Assembly: GCA_019925105.1 (NCBI GenBank)
Contig: JAHGAU010000010.1
Location: forward strand, 992,001 to 1,056,000
Direction of reading: 5' to 3'
DNA from: Niebla homalea
Lineage: Eukaryota; Ascomycota; Lecanoromycetes; Lecanorales; Ramalinaceae
DNA length: 64,000 bases
The position numbers and the translations under genes were made by a program. Shown here piece after piece: positions 1 to 13,389 of this stretch. Within the stretch, counting starts at the first letter, position 1. Each line of letters begins with the position of its first letter. Under the pieces are notes generated by a model that was not told where the DNA came from, did not search any database, and worked only from the letters and a program-made list of their open reading frames with translations.

Positions 1-1434
1 GTCGTCCGTGGCTTTCAATAAAAGGAAGGCTTGGATTTCTTTAATATTTTTATAACGATTATTAAACCTATAAGCTATAAAACCCTTTTTATTATAGCGG
101 CTATATATAACCTGGAAATTAAGTAAATAAACGTTAAAATAATATTCCTTTATAATAATATCCTTGAAAAAATTTATATTTATTAATTAATAAACTTTAA
201 TAATAACTTAAAACGTATTTATCTATTAAATAAAGCTTTTTATAAGCTTAAATAATTACTCCGGATTTAATATTAATACCTCTCTATATTCCTTAAGAAA
301 CTTAATTACCATTATATTAATAAAGATTATAATATATTTTTAAACCCGGATATTAATATTATTATTACCGTATATATTAATAATATCTTAATAATAAAAG
401 TTAATAAACAGGTTATTACCGATTTAAAAGCTTAATTAAATAAGAAGTTTAAGATATCCAATCTGGGTTTATATAATTAATACTTAAATATAAGTATTAT
501 CCGTAATTAATAAAATTGAACCTTAACTCTTAATTAAAAAAGTTACGTTAAATAAGTCCTTATTTAATTTAATATATATAATAATTTTCTCTTTAAGGGT
601 AACGGTATAACTATCCTTATAAATATAAATGCTTATTTTAAACCGGCGGATAAAGAATATACCGCTTTAAAGTAATTCCGGTTTAAATATTAATCCGCGG
701 TTAACTTATTTATATACGCTATAATAAATATTAAACTTAATATAACTTATATAGTATCGGTAATATTACGTTATACGTTTAACTTTAATAAAAGGCATTA
801 AATAGCCATTAAGAAAATCTTCCGTTATTTCCGCGGTATAATTTCCTTAAAGTTTGTTTTTCAAGGCCCTTTAAAGTTTCTTAATAATTATATAGATTCA
901 GATTATGCCGGCGACCCGTAAATACGTCGGTTTACCTCTGGGTATATTTTTAACCTGGGAAGTATAATTATTAATTAATCCTTAAAACGTTAACCGACTA
1001 TAGCCTTATTTACTTATAAGGCCGAGTACATAAAATAATATAACGTTATTAAAGAAGCGATTTGGTTTAAACGGTTATTAATTTAATTTATTAAAATTAC
1101 CCTAAATTTAATAATATTATCGGCCTTTAAGGATAAGGATATTATATAGAACCACGCTTTTTTTACCTGGTTTAAACCCGATATTAAGATCCTTACCCTT
1201 ATTATGGTAATTTTTTATAATAATTCAGGAGCGATTATACTGGTAAAAAACCCTATAAACCACTTAAAGATAAAGTATATATATATTAAGTATTATTTTC
1301 TTCGGGAGTATATAGTTAATAAATAGGTGGAGTTCGTATATTATCCTACCGGGGATATAGTGGTTAACGGCTTTACGAAGCCGTTATTAAGGGACGGCTT
1401 TCTTAAATTCAGGAATTATTTAAGATTAAAATAA
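1..1434 (+). pseudogene. Copia pol remnant: reverse transcriptase and RNase H
   Basis: Reading + strand and allowing for RIP stops, the copia reverse-transcriptase catalytic box (V-Y-V-D-D-I-L type, now VYINNIL) is at about 370-390. It is followed by a 'LKAQL..KFKISNLG' type segment. The RNase H region is clear: 'DSDYAGDPQ..RFTSGYIFN' near 895-960, then a 'KAEYI...KEAIW' block near 1020-1065. The frame runs to a stop at 1432-1434. Many tryptophan and glutamine codons have become stops. No function remains. Confidence 0.8.
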
Positions 1435-1592
1435 TTATACCTCTAGAGTTTTAGGATGGATATATCCCTTGCTGTTAAAGTCGGGATGGATATACCCGTT
1501 GCTGCGGTAATACGGTTTAATAGGAGCTTTTATTCCTTACTTAATGAATAATACGGTATTATAATATTATAAAGCTATTAATCAAGTGGGAG

Positions 1593-1727
1593 TATTAGAA
1601 GTATAGAAAGCAGAGACCTCGGCTATTACCAAAAGGGAACTAGCGTACTTCCACTTCTCATAAATAGATATCGCTCAGCACCTTACATAGTACTCAACTA
1701 AGCAAGTTACACCCTACCATTTCAACA
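1593..1727 (+). repeat. Copia 3' LTR (135 bp)
   Basis: It starts TATTAGAAG (RIP form of TGTTAGAAG) right after the purine tract AAGTGGGAG and ends TTTCAACA. The ends form a short inverted repeat. No second copy is in the window, so the left boundary rests on the purine tract. Confidence 0.6.
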
Positions 1728-2736
1728 TATATATTATATTTATATTTACGTTAATAGCGTATTATTATATATACGTTATATTACTTAAAGATTAAAGTAA
1801 ACTTATATATTTTATTAGTAAATAAAAATAAGCGGACGTTTAACGTAAATAAAATGTTTATATAATGTTAACGTTATATATTATAACAATAATATAAATA
1901 ATAAGGATATATAACTATATGTATATTAGCTTTTAAATTCTGGTATATACCCTTAATATATTATACTTATAAAAGTAATTAAAACTAATTAAAAAAAAGA
2001 AGCTTAAAATAAAATAAAAGCCTTATTATAATTATATACCGTTTTAACGATAACGTTTATCTTTATTATAGTATAATAAATTAATAATAAAACCTTAAAT
2101 AATTATTAATTAATACTATAGAGATTCTTTTTTTATTTACTTTTTCTTATTAAGTTTTATAAAAAGGTTTTTAATAAGTTTTATAAGTTATATTAATTAC
2201 CTATTAACGTAAAGTACCCCTATTATATTATTATTGGACAGACATTATTATACTCGCGTATATACCGAAGGACTCTTTTCTTTTTACCTTTGTTTTATTA
2301 GGTTTAATGATGGGTTTTTAATAAGTTTTATACTTAGCCGGTACTATACCAGCTTCTTGAATATATCTCTTTATACCCTGGAGACCAGCGTATAAAAAAA
2401 GATAATTATTAATAATTAATATTATTTTTATACCGGCGTTATAATAATACGTTATATTATTACGCCAAGGTAGGCCTTAATAAAAGGCCTTAATAACGGC
2501 CTTAATATATATTATTTATAAGTTATAGCTTAACCGGCGTAAAGCGGGGTAATAATTACCTTTACCTTAAATAATTGAAAGGTTATACTTTAATTCTTTC
2601 TGAGTTCCTGAAGAATTAATTTTATTATTAATTTACTTATTAAAGTAATACTTAAGTATCCAGACCGTAACGTTATGTTTTCTATACCTACCTTTATTAG
2701 TCCCGCCGGCGTGCCGCCAGCGGAGTTAGTCTAACA
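1728..2736 (+). mobile_element. Gypsy element 3' end with 3' LTR ('gypsy C')
   Basis: This matches, in reverse complement, 37,417-38,464 of the better preserved gypsy A. It also matches 51,358-52,179 directly. It holds the last ~680 bp of the internal region (1728-2406), a purine-rich stretch before 2407, then a ~330-bp LTR (2407-2736) ending GTCTAACA. The rest of the element would lie to the left, beyond the copia that interrupts it at 1727. Confidence 0.72.
2407..2736 (+). repeat. Gypsy LTR, 330-bp copy
   Basis: Homologous to the 359-bp LTRs at 37,417-37,775 and 50,530-50,888 and to 51,867-52,179. It is shorter because it has fewer units of the internal GGCC-containing minisatellite (about 2483-2520). 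The outer end, GTCTAACA, is one of the least mutated copies. Confidence 0.75.
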
Positions 2737-3783
2737 ACCGTAAGCCGGGAAATAATCGTAAATCCACGGACCACCCGGTTTATAGTTGTAAATTTATATA
2801 AGTTAAAAAGCTAAAAATTGAAATCTCCGGTATTTTACCGGACGTATTATTAAATAAGTTAAATAAAAGTATTTTTATCGCGTAGCTAATATAAAGGTAA
2901 TAAGGTAAAGTTAAAATATAAGTAAGTTGATTATTTAAAATAAATAGTTTAATAATTTATTTAAGGCATTATTCCTTTTTTGTTTATCTTAACTCTTAAT
3001 TGTAATGCTGGATTATTAAGGTCGAAATCTTTAAGTAATAAGTAGGTTATATTCTATTCAAGTTAAAGGCATTAATAATGTTAAAACTTAATTGTCCTTA
3101 AAAAGGGTATTATTTATTTCACTAATTATAAGCTTCTTTAATAAGATAATAAAAGCGTAAGGTAAGCGTTTATATAACAGCTTTAAAATATAAGCAATAA
3201 CGAGTATAGGCTATAAATGAAATAGGTATTATAGCTATAAGCTCTTTAATAATTTTGGCCCGTAAAGTATCTTAAGATTAACGAATTAATAAATTTAATA
3301 AGGTACTTAGCTATATTAAGTACGTCTTTTTGGTAATTTTAGGTCTAAGTAATATATCTGGTTACTAATTAAGTAGTTAATTTAGGTATAGATCTACTGA
3401 TTACGGGTATAATATAAGTAATAGTATCCTAAGGATAGAACAATCGATTTAGCTTATTTAAAAGGTCGATTTTAACGAGGATTTTATTATTTAAGGTAAT
3501 AATCTATATTATAATCGGGTTAAACAAGGTACGCGGTATATTACCGGAGTAAGATTTTTTTAAGGTTTATGGGATATATAGACATTAATAGAACCGACTT
3601 AACTATTGCTACCATTTATTAAGAACGAGTAAGTATAATATACATATATATATGATGATCTAGCTAGTTAGGTGGCTATGGATTTGAGTAAGTACGCGCT
3701 AAGACCCCCGCTAGTAAACCGCTATGCTTATCCATACCGTAAACCGTGATGCTATGTACATGCGCATGCGCCGTTTCATAACA
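2737..3783. mobile_element. Short non-autonomous LTR element, truncated copy (LTR-173 family)
   Basis: An LTR (3617-3783) plus about 880 bp of internal sequence. The internal part matches, inverted, 28,730-29,340 of the fuller copy at 19,382-29,694. It is cut at 2737 by the gypsy LTR end. No gag, protease, integrase or reverse-transcriptase signature is visible. It sits in gypsy B sequence that resumes at 3784. Orientation is undecided because neither side shows a convincing primer site plus purine tract. Confidence 0.62.
3617..3783. repeat. LTR of the LTR-173 family, weakly mutated copy
   Basis: Terminal inverted ends TATTAAG..CATAACA in + sense. It is the reverse complement of 19,382-19,554 and 29,522-29,694. 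This copy retains GC-rich text and CpA sites, for example CATGCGCATGCG near 3761, so it has escaped much of the RIP seen around it. Confidence 0.75.
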
Positions 3784-5668
3784 TTTAATATTAAGTTAAA
3801 TAAATTAATTAAGGCTTTAAATATAATTAATAAATACCAGAAACGGACTTAAAGTACTTTTAAAAATTACGGAAATAATATAATAAAATAATACGGAATA
3901 AAAAAAGATATAAATAAAGTTATAATAACGTAACGGCGGAAATTATATATATAACTATTAACTATATATTATATAAAAAATATTATAATTATTTAATTTT
4001 CATACGTTATTTTTCTATAAGATTATTAGAGTTTAAGTTTTAATTAATAACTTTATTTATTACGCGTATTACGTACGCGGATAAGCTAATATTACGGAAA
4101 CAATTATCTAGTTTATTATAATATTATAATTAATAAAGGTGATTTTAATAATAACTATGATAATGTTAAAAGGCGAAAAAACGTAAATGTTAAATTATAA
4201 ACATTTAATATGTTATTAAATAAAGAATATTAAATAAATAAACTTAAAAAGGTTAAATTATTAAAATAATGAAAGATTAATAAATATATTTACTAAATTC
4301 GTATTAACGTACAGGTAACTTTAATAATATTATCCGCCTTATTACTTTAATAATATGTAAATTATAAGCGTTTAACGTTTAATATTATCAACTTTAATAT
4401 TTAACGCTAAACTTTAATAACATTAATATATAAAAACAAAAGAATACTTTATGGTTCCGTATTAACGCGGGTTGTTTTTATTATTTTTACCTTTTTCTAT
4501 ATATAAGTTAATGGTATCTAAATTAAAATTTAAGATATTACATCTGCAAATTTATGAACCAGCATATAAGTACTCTGAGTATAAGCGAGTAGGTTAAGCA
4601 GGTTAAGCTTATATCCCCTTTTACTTGACCTTTAAGCATTCATAAGTATCCGGCTTACTTATAAGTTTCTTGGATTCTTATAAGTTTTATTTTTTTATTA
4701 ACTTAATGTTTTTTTAATTAAATTACCCCCTTTAATTACCCCCTTAAGGATAAATTATTAGCTTTAAGGGTAACTTTTACTTAAATTAATTAAATCCGAA
4801 ATTTATTTTTAAAAACGTTAAATATTACGGCTTATAGGGAGGTAACGGTAGTACCCGCTATTAAGAAAGCTTAAATAAAAGAATTTATAATAGATAAAAA
4901 CTATTATTTTACCGTTTTAAACGTTTTTTATTTTTACTTTTTTTTACCCGTTCGGGACCGTTTAAAACGCTCGTAAGTTTTCCTGGATACTCGTAGGTAA
5001 CTTACGAGCGATCTAAGTGAATAAATTCCTTTTTTTTTTGTCTACTCGATCTGAGCAGGTCGCAGATTTGCTGATATATACCGCCTTCTTTTTCTTTTAA
5101 TTCCGGGTTAAAGGTACTTTTTTAGTATTATTTATTAAAGAAACTTTTTAATTTAATTTTAAGATATTACTCTTATAAATTAAAATTAACCCCTTTAATA
5201 ATACTATTAAAAAGGGTATAACCTCCTTTTCCTTTTCTTTAAATAAGTTAAAGCCCGTATTTTCCTCCTTTTCTTTAACTATTAAATTATTAAATATTAT
5301 AAGCTTAAGGTTTTAATTTTCCCCCCTAGATATAAGGTTAAAAAATAAAGAAAAGTTCCCCGGTAAAATTAATTTTTATAAAGAACCCGGCCCTTCCGTA
5401 TTAAGTTAATTTAACTGTTGAATATTAATATTATTAAGTCGTTATTAAATTATAATTTATTCATTTATTCTTTAAGCCGGATAACCTTTTTTCCCGCCGT
5501 TTTAATATAGGTAATAAACTGTCTTTTTCGATTTAAAGGATTAATATTTCCTGTTTAATTTTTAAAGTAATCCGGCGGCATATATGTTTTACGCGGCTAG
5601 CTATTATTGATATTTAATTAATATTTAACCGGAAAACCTTTAAATCTTAAAGGATTTTTTAACGCTTC
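3784..5668 (+). mobile_element. Gypsy B, internal segment 1 (RIP-decayed)
   Basis: Matches the reverse complement of about 38,740-40,045 of gypsy A over its full length: shared landmarks near 4450, 5330-5380, 5500 and 5580-5665. It is therefore the distal pol and 3' untranslated region of a + strand gypsy. It ends at GCTTC (5664-5668), the target duplication of the next element, and resumes at 19,228. Confidence 0.7.
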
Positions 5669-5918
5669 AGAAAAGATGGGAAGGGAGGAAAGAGCAAAAG
5701 TAATGAAATAGCAGGTAACCATGGAGTGCAATTAAAGATAGGCCGCAGCCCTTATATAAGCTGGTAAGGTATAGGTTTCTTATTATAGTAATCCGTTATA
5801 CTTTTTCTTTTTAAAGTATATAGAAATTGATTCTACCCTTAATTAACTTTTTTAATATTTTTATTCCTTTATATACTTATTTATAAGTTTAATATCTTTT
5901 ATGCTTTTTTCCTTTTTA
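5669..5918 (-). repeat. 250-bp LTR, left (3' LTR of minus-strand element)
   Basis: Aligns base for base in length with 18,973-19,222 and with the interrupted solo copy 19,615-21,391. The outer part (5669-5800) is GC-richer and nearly unmutated, while the inner part is RIPped. That is the mirror image of the right LTR. Confidence 0.85.
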
Positions 5919-8900
5919 ATTTTTTCTATAATAAAATATTACCCTTAATATTATTATACTTTAAATTATATTATATTTATTTATATATATTTTAATTATA
6001 TATTTATTACTTATAATATTTTTTTAATAATTTAAATTATCGTAAGTATAAAAGTTAAAAAGGTATTAATATAATATTAACTTACCTTTATTCCCTTTAT
6101 AATAAATTTACCTTCTTAATATTATATATTATTAATAAATAATTCTTATCCTTTAATGCCGTTTATATATATATTTACTTATTTTTCTTATAGCCTTATT
6201 TTTAAATCTTACTTAATAATAATAAATAAATATATTAAGATTTAATTTTCTTGGGGGTAATCCCCCGGTTTTATTATTTTAACTTATTAATAACGGTAAC
6301 TTAAATGCTTTACGTCTATTTATCTTAAGGCTCGGGCTGCTTATATTTATATTTTCCCTAAGTATAATACGCTTAATCCGTATAAAGGTATAACGTATTT
6401 TATTTTGTTCGTTAAAAAATTATAAATACCGCCCTTTATAAGGATAAAACGTTATAATTAATTATTCTTTATTTTATTTCTTTATTTATATACTTTTAAT
6501 ATCTCTTTTAATCCCGTTATTATTAAGTATATCTTAAGTAAGTTTATTACGTAACTTTAAATACGTTTTAAGAAAACTTAATCGTTTAAATAAATTTTAT
6601 TTAAATTTTTTTATAAATCTTAATGTTTTTTTTATTAACGTATTTAAAATAATATTATACGTAACTACTTAACTTATACTTATTTATTAATATTATTTCT
6701 TTATTAATTTATTATATTAATCTTAAAAAAGTAATTAAAAGGGTAATAATTTATTATAATTATTAATACTTATATATTATTTCTTAAAAAGGTAAAGGAA
6801 AGAAAAAAATAAAAAATAATTATTTATTAATCTTTAAATAATTCTTTAGCCTTTATATAAACTCCTTTAACGTTTATTATTATACTTAACAACATTTATT
6901 AAAGGTATATTCCTTATTATAACTCTTAATATTTACTTTTATCTATTTATATACTTTTCCCTTAATTAATTAATATATTGGATACTTTTAAGGCTATATT
7001 TACTTATAAATAAAATATATTTTCGTATTCTTTTAATAACTTATATACGATCGTCCCGATATAAGCATTTCTAGAAGGTATATTAAAAGGGGTTCCTTTT
7101 AAACGTAACAATATTACTTATTATCTTTATTAAGTTCTATCTTAACCGGTTCCGTTAATAAATAAAACGTTAAAAATAACGTTTAATTATTTGCTTACTT
7201 AATAATCGTACCGCGTAATTGTTTACTTTATTTTTCTCGTTTATTTATTTTTTTAATTTTTTTTACTTCTTTAAATTCTTTTATTTCTTTAACTTTTTTA
7301 ATTTCCAATTCCTTTTATACTTTAATTAATTTATTTTAAATTTAATTTAATCTTATACTTAATTATTAATTATTTTTCTAAGAGTATATACGAATTTATA
7401 ATTTTAATATTAATTATTTACTTTATATTTATATTAACTTCTTTATAATCTTTTCGGAATTTTTAACTTAAATTATATTAATTAAAATTACCCTTATTAT
7501 ATCCTTATATTTTAAAAAGCATAGCTTAATTATCAACCTCGTTAAAATAAATAGATATATCTTTATTATTATTAAGGTTTATTTAAATATTAATTAAATA
7601 GTCTATTTAAAGTTATATCCGTCGGTCCCTTATAACCTTAATTTATTTTAATTTTCTTACTTTTAAAAACTTCTTATAGTATATATTTAAGTTTATACTT
7701 TTTATATATATAAAGGTACTTAAACGTATATTTAGTATTAATAAATTAATAACGGTTATTGTTTTACCTTTATTAATTACCGTCGTATTAAAGGTTTATT
7801 AAATAACGTTTATTTAAATTATATTTTTAAATACTGGCTGGGCGATTTTAATTTTTATTTAAATATATATAAATTAATTCGCTTTTTAATCGATTATTAT
7901 TAATTCCTTTTTATAGATTTTCAGCATCGGGATATAATTTAAGTAAACGTTTTTCTTTAATACGTTATATATTATTTAATTCCGATATTAATCGTAAGTT
8001 TAATATAAGAAATTATACGTATTTTATAATTAATTATAATTTATAATTAACTTAATAGCTATAACCTTAATAAGCATCTTTTATTTTATTTTTTATTTTT
8101 AATATTTATTTATTATTATTATAGCTTATTTTTAAATCTCGGTTATTTAATTTTATTATTTATTTATTTTAATAATCCCCGTTTAATCGTTATTTATTGT
8201 TTTTATCTATTTAATTAATTTAATTATTTATATCGTTTATTTTTCGCTTATTAACTCGGATAATTTTTTTAATTTAAGTAGTTTTTTTATTAATATATTA
8301 ATCCGGCCCTATCGGAATTATAGGACCATCTCGGTTATATAAGCTTATTTAATATAATAAAATTTATATAAAATATAGCCCGTTTTTCTAAGGATTAATT
8401 CCTTAATTAAGTTTTATAAATAGTCGCTTAAAAAAGGTAATATTATTTATCCGATTAAAACTTAATTAAGGATATTTTTAATTTAAGTTTTATTAGCTTT
8501 AATTTTAATAAGTTATTTCTTTTTTTTTATATATAAAGTAATTATTAATTAATTCTCCGGTTAAATAATAAGTTTACTTAAGCTTTTTTATTAATTCCCT
8601 TTCCTTTTAAGTCCGTTACTTATATTATACGTACGCAATAGCTTTTACCCGTATCTTTATAAGTATTTTTTTAATAAGCTTTTTTCTTTACTTTATCCCC
8701 GTATATATAACACCCTTTAAAGTCTTTAACTTAAATATAACTCTTTAATCGTTCTTAGTTAAAGTTATTTTCATAAATAACCCGGTTATACTTTAAAGAG
8801 GTTTACGTTTTTTTTTTAACTTTATATTATTAACGTTAATAAACCTTATATTCCGGATTATTTTTAATCTTATTATACTTAATTCATATCGCTTAACTTT

Positions 8901-9539
8901 AATTTTAAATTAAAGTTATTAAATATATTATTATAGTTTTAATTTTAATATACGCTTTGTTAAAAAAATATATATATAGTTATTTACGGATTAAAGCTTT
9001 AATTAATTTTCGGGTTATTTTATTAATTCCTTCGGTTACGTTATTAAGCTTACTTATTAAGTCGTTTTTTTAAGTAACGGGTTATTTTCATTTTAAATTA
9101 CGTCCTTATATATATACCGGTCTTTTTACTCCGCCTCCTTTTCCGCTCTTAAAATAAAATAATTAATATAATTTTATACCCCGTGGTTACCGTAATAAAG
9201 GATAATATTAAGTTTAATTACCTATCTTTAAAGCGTAATCGGAACTTTAATTACCCGTTATCTAAAATGGATTTTTTATATATATTAATAATATACTTTA
9301 TTTATATTCTTAATATAGTATTTATAATAAGTTTAATATTTAAACCTATAATCCGTAAAAGAGGCGTCCTTTTAAATAGATTTTTTAATATATAACCTTA
9401 ATATTTAATTATACTTCTATTTATATATTACTTTTAATACGCTTTTTCTTTCTTTTTAAGGAAATATTTTTAATTATAAATAATTATAACCTTTTATAAT
9501 TTCACTATTTTATATATAACATAATAAATAAAGGATTAT

Positions 9540-9780
9540 AAATAAAAGGTTAAAGGCTTAATATCCTTTTATTCGTACTTATCTCTTCCGAATCTTCGCT
9601 GTACTCCTGCCTTCCTTACTTTTTTTGGTTTTTCTTTATTCCTGACTGTGTTTGCTGGGATGGCTATTCATTCCTTTTTCTTCCCCCCCCCTTTTTTTTA
9701 TTTTTTTTTTATTTTTTTAACTTTTTGAATCCGCATTTTCTTAAGATCTCTAATATACCGAAATATAAGAGCAAATAAAA
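9540..9780. other. Weakly mutated island inside the 13.5-kb element
   Basis: A ~240-bp stretch with ordinary words (for example CTGTACTCCTGCC, TGTTTGCTGGGATGG) and C/T-rich runs, including C9T8 near 9686, amid strongly RIPped DNA. I see no TSD, inverted repeat or frame that would make it a solo LTR. It may be unique sequence carried in or left between elements. Confidence 0.5.
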
Positions 9781-10449
9781 TGAAAATGTAAAAAAAATAA
9801 CGTTATATTATTCGTATATACTTCCTCCCCTTAAATTATATTATTTATAATTATAACGGTTTCTAAAGGATTAAGGCGTTCTCCGTTTACGTTTACCGGA
9901 TTTTAATTCTTTTTATTATTTTTAGCTTTAACTTATTAAAGGGTTTAAGATACTTAATACGTAGAATAAATACTTTAAGATAATCCTTATAAAATAAAAT
10001 AAATATAAAAGTTTTATTTATTCTTTTTAATATATATAAAGCTTTATATTCTTCTATAAAGCCCTTAATAATAAATAATCCGATTTAACAGGGCTTAGAT
10101 TTCTTAAGATTAAGGGTAAAATCCTATTATATAATTAATTACCCTTCCTTTAACGGGTTTTAACCTTATATTCTTTTATCGTAATATTTCTTTTATTAGT
10201 TTTTTATTATATTTAATTTCTTCTATAACTTTTCCTTAATACTTACCCGGTTTATTATAAATTTTTAAACGGCTTTATATATTATTTTTTTTAAAAATAA
10301 TATTATTCTTTTTATAATATATATTTTAACTCTTAACTTAATTACGTTCCGTTTATATAATATGTTTGGTTTAACCTTAAAAAGGATATTAATAAAGGCG
10401 TATTTTAAATATTTAATATATTTTAAGTTAATATTTAATATTATTAATT

Positions 10450-11000
10450 TTCCCGTTTATACTTAATTATATTTTTATTAAGTTTATATTTTCATTATTA
10501 CGTTTTATTAAATTTAATTATTAAACTTTATTATACTTATTATTTTATATATTATATTTAATATAGGGATAAATTAGATATTATATAACCGGAAAAAGCT
10601 TTTTATTTTTTTACTTATAAATACCTTCTTAATATCTATATATATTATAACGGGTTTTAAGTAATAATTTATATATTCTTTTAACGTAACGATTACGTCT
10701 TTTACTTTAATTAATATAATATAAAATAACTATATAAATCGTAAAAAATAATTTATTATATTAAAGATATATTAAAGACCCCCTTATACTTATTTAAAAA
10801 GGTTAATAAAGTCCGCCTTAAATAAATTGAAAAAGTTTTTATTTTAATTGGACTTAATAAAATTATATGGCTTTTATATATTTATTTTATATAAGTTAAA
10901 TACCCTTGTACGTATTTTATAATATCTTTCATTATATCCGGTTATTAATAATAATACCGTAATTTTTTTAATATAATTTTTAATAAGAAGTATCCCGTAT
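10450..11000 (-). pseudogene. Possible gypsy integrase remnant
   Basis: On the minus strand near 10,930-10,720, frames with stops ignored give a stretch like 'DIIKYVQG.LT', resembling the second half of the HHCC integrase zinc finger ('..YV..C..C'). It is followed by text like 'PI..KTFSIYLR', where gypsy integrases have a conserved Pro/Trp segment. The orientation agrees with the minus-strand primer site. RIP has removed most diagnostic residues, so this is tentative. Confidence 0.3.
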
Positions 11001-13215
11001 TATTATAGACTTCTTTAAGTACTTATATTATTTCTTTTTTTATTAAATATACCGTTTAATATTTCCCGTATTAATAAAGTAATTTATTAATAATTAAATT
11101 AAATCTATAATTTATAAGCTACTTATTAAATTTAATTTATTATATTATATTTTTCCCCTTTAATTTTATTTTTATATTAAGGTATTTAATGATATTAATA
11201 TATTAATTATCATTTTTATAATAAAGTAGTTTTTTAAATTTTAATAACTCCGTAAATTTATAATTAATTTATATATATTTTATCTTATAATTATTATTTA
11301 GTTTTATATTATATATTTATACCGGCTTATTATTAATTATCCTTTATAATTATAATTCTCCTATATTCACTTTCTTCCTTTTATTTACGTTTTTTTTTAT
11401 TGATTTTCCTTTTATATTTTAAATTAATTTAACTTTTTAATTATTATATCGTAATTTATATATTATTATAAATATTAATTCTGTTTTTCTTTACTTCCTT
11501 GAAAAGCTTTTTTAATATAATATAATATTCTTTTTTATTACTCTTTTAAAATTAAATTATATTATTCTTAATTTTTTGTATTTTAAAGGTTATTTTCTTT
11601 ATTATTTTATTAAGTACGTAATTTAAATTATTAAATAATATCCTTAATAAATTATTTACCGCTTTATTAATTTTTCTTTTAATATATTTAATTTTAATAT
11701 ATAGCCTTTTTAATTTACTTATTTATTTTATAAAAATATTTTTATAATAATTTATATTTATAAACCCTATAAGTAACTTATAATTTATAAATATAATTAA
11801 AACTTCTCTTATATTTAATATATAAAAGAACTTTTTTTTTAAACGTAATAATAATTATTAATTTTTATTTATAAATATTATAATTATATTTTACCTTATT
11901 TATTATATATAAATTATATATAAATAGGACGGTATAACCATTTTCAATTTAAATAATATAATATCTAGCTCCGTATTTTAAAATATTAATATATATATAA
12001 ACCGGTATCTTAAAATTTTATTTAAATAAAATTTTAATTCCCGTTATTATATTTTATATAAGTTAAAACGATATATTTTTTAACTTTTCTTATCTTTATT
12101 TTATATTATTAATTAAAAAAATAAATAAATAAATTGGTTTTATAAAGCTTTTAATTTATTTTCTTATTAGATTAATGGTATTTAAGAATTCTTTCATATT
12201 TCTTATATTCTATAATACGGATTAATTAAATATCTTTTTATACTTTTTAAGTTTAATTTATATACGTCCTTTTACCTTATAATTTTCTTTTAATACTTTA
12301 ATTTTTATTATATTAATTTTTAATTTATTAAATAATAATTTTAACTTTAACTATAAAATTTACGGAAAAAAATAATTTCTTAAGAAAATAAATTATTTTT
12401 CTTATATTTCATATACTTTAAAAATATTATTAAAATAAAAAATTAAGTTCATCAAATTATATTCTTTTTTAAGAATAAAGAAAAATAACTTTAAGTTTAA
12501 TTTAAGGATAACTTTTAATATAATATTAATAAGTTTAATAAAAATAAATAAAAATATATCTATTCCTTAAAATATCTTTATAAATTATAGTTATTTAATA
12601 TTTAATAGATTAAAAGTAAAATAATATTAATTATTAAGGTATAGTTTTATTACTTAATATTTATACTTTATATTTATTTAAAAGAAAATTTTATATAATA
12701 AAATTCTTAATAAATTCTATATTTTTTTATTAACTTTATATAAGACATAAATAATACTTTATATATAAAGTAATAATTAAATATAAATTATAATTTAACT
12801 TTACCTTCTTTCTTTATAAATATAAAAAGTATATTTTATATATTTATTTATTTATTTATTTATATATATTTTTTATATATATCTAACTTCATTCCTTATT
12901 ATATAATCGTTTTAAATTATTACTTTTTATTATTTAATAACCTTTTAACGGTAACTCTATATAATTTAATTTTTAATCTTAATATTACTTTATATAGGAG
13001 TAAATCTATTATAAGGATCTCGTATAATTCTTTTATACTTATATCTTTATATATTTATAATACTTAAAGTATTTTAAATTATACTTAATTATTTAAAATA
13101 ATATTTCTTAATATAATGTTTTCTTCCTTTATTTATACTTATAACTTTTTATATAACTTTAAAATATTAATCTTTTTTTTAAATATTTTTTTATCCGTTA
13201 AAAATATAACTTATA

Positions 13216-13389
13216 TGTCAGGGACTCAGTAAGGGTAAGGGTGAATATGACTGAATTTCAACTATGAAGAGAAATCTATGGTACAGTATGCATGCATGCA
13301 AGTGTGCGGAGGACATGCGCTAGGCTCGATTGGGCTAGCGCATTCACTGGGCTCTTGGCTATCAGCATCGCAGTCCTCACACCGTGACA
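13216..13389 (+). repeat. Solo LTR, 174 bp, with TTATA duplication
   Basis: Starts TGTCAGGGAC, ends CCGTGACA, and is flanked by the exact 5-bp duplication TTATA (13,211-13,215 and 13,390-13,394). It is GC-rich, with CpA intact, in fully RIPped surroundings. It therefore either arrived after the RIP of its host or was too short to be detected as a repeat. Confidence 0.9.

Larger units (their letters stand above)
1..1727 (+). mobile_element. Ty1/copia retrotransposon, 3' end
   Basis: This is the 3' part of a copia element whose 5' part lies left of the window. A decayed pol (1-1434) is followed by a less mutated 3' untranslated stretch. Next come a polypurine tract AAGTGGGAG (1584-1592) and a short 3' LTR (1593-1727) ending TTTCAACA. 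It directly abuts gypsy sequence at 1728. The simplest reading is that this copia inserted into that gypsy; the other junction is outside the window. Confidence 0.75.

Noticed and set aside
1473..1727. A 255-bp copia LTR starting TGTTAAAGTCG at 1473
   Set aside because: The polypurine tract AAGTGGGAG at 1584-1592 followed by TATTAG fits a 135-bp LTR better. The earlier stretch contains a short direct repeat (GGATGGATATA) and is more likely 3' untranslated.
9183..9395. 70-codon + strand open frame in AT-rich DNA
   Set aside because: Composed of Ile, Tyr, Asn, Phe and Leu as expected from RIPped text. No homology, and it lies inside a dead LTR element.
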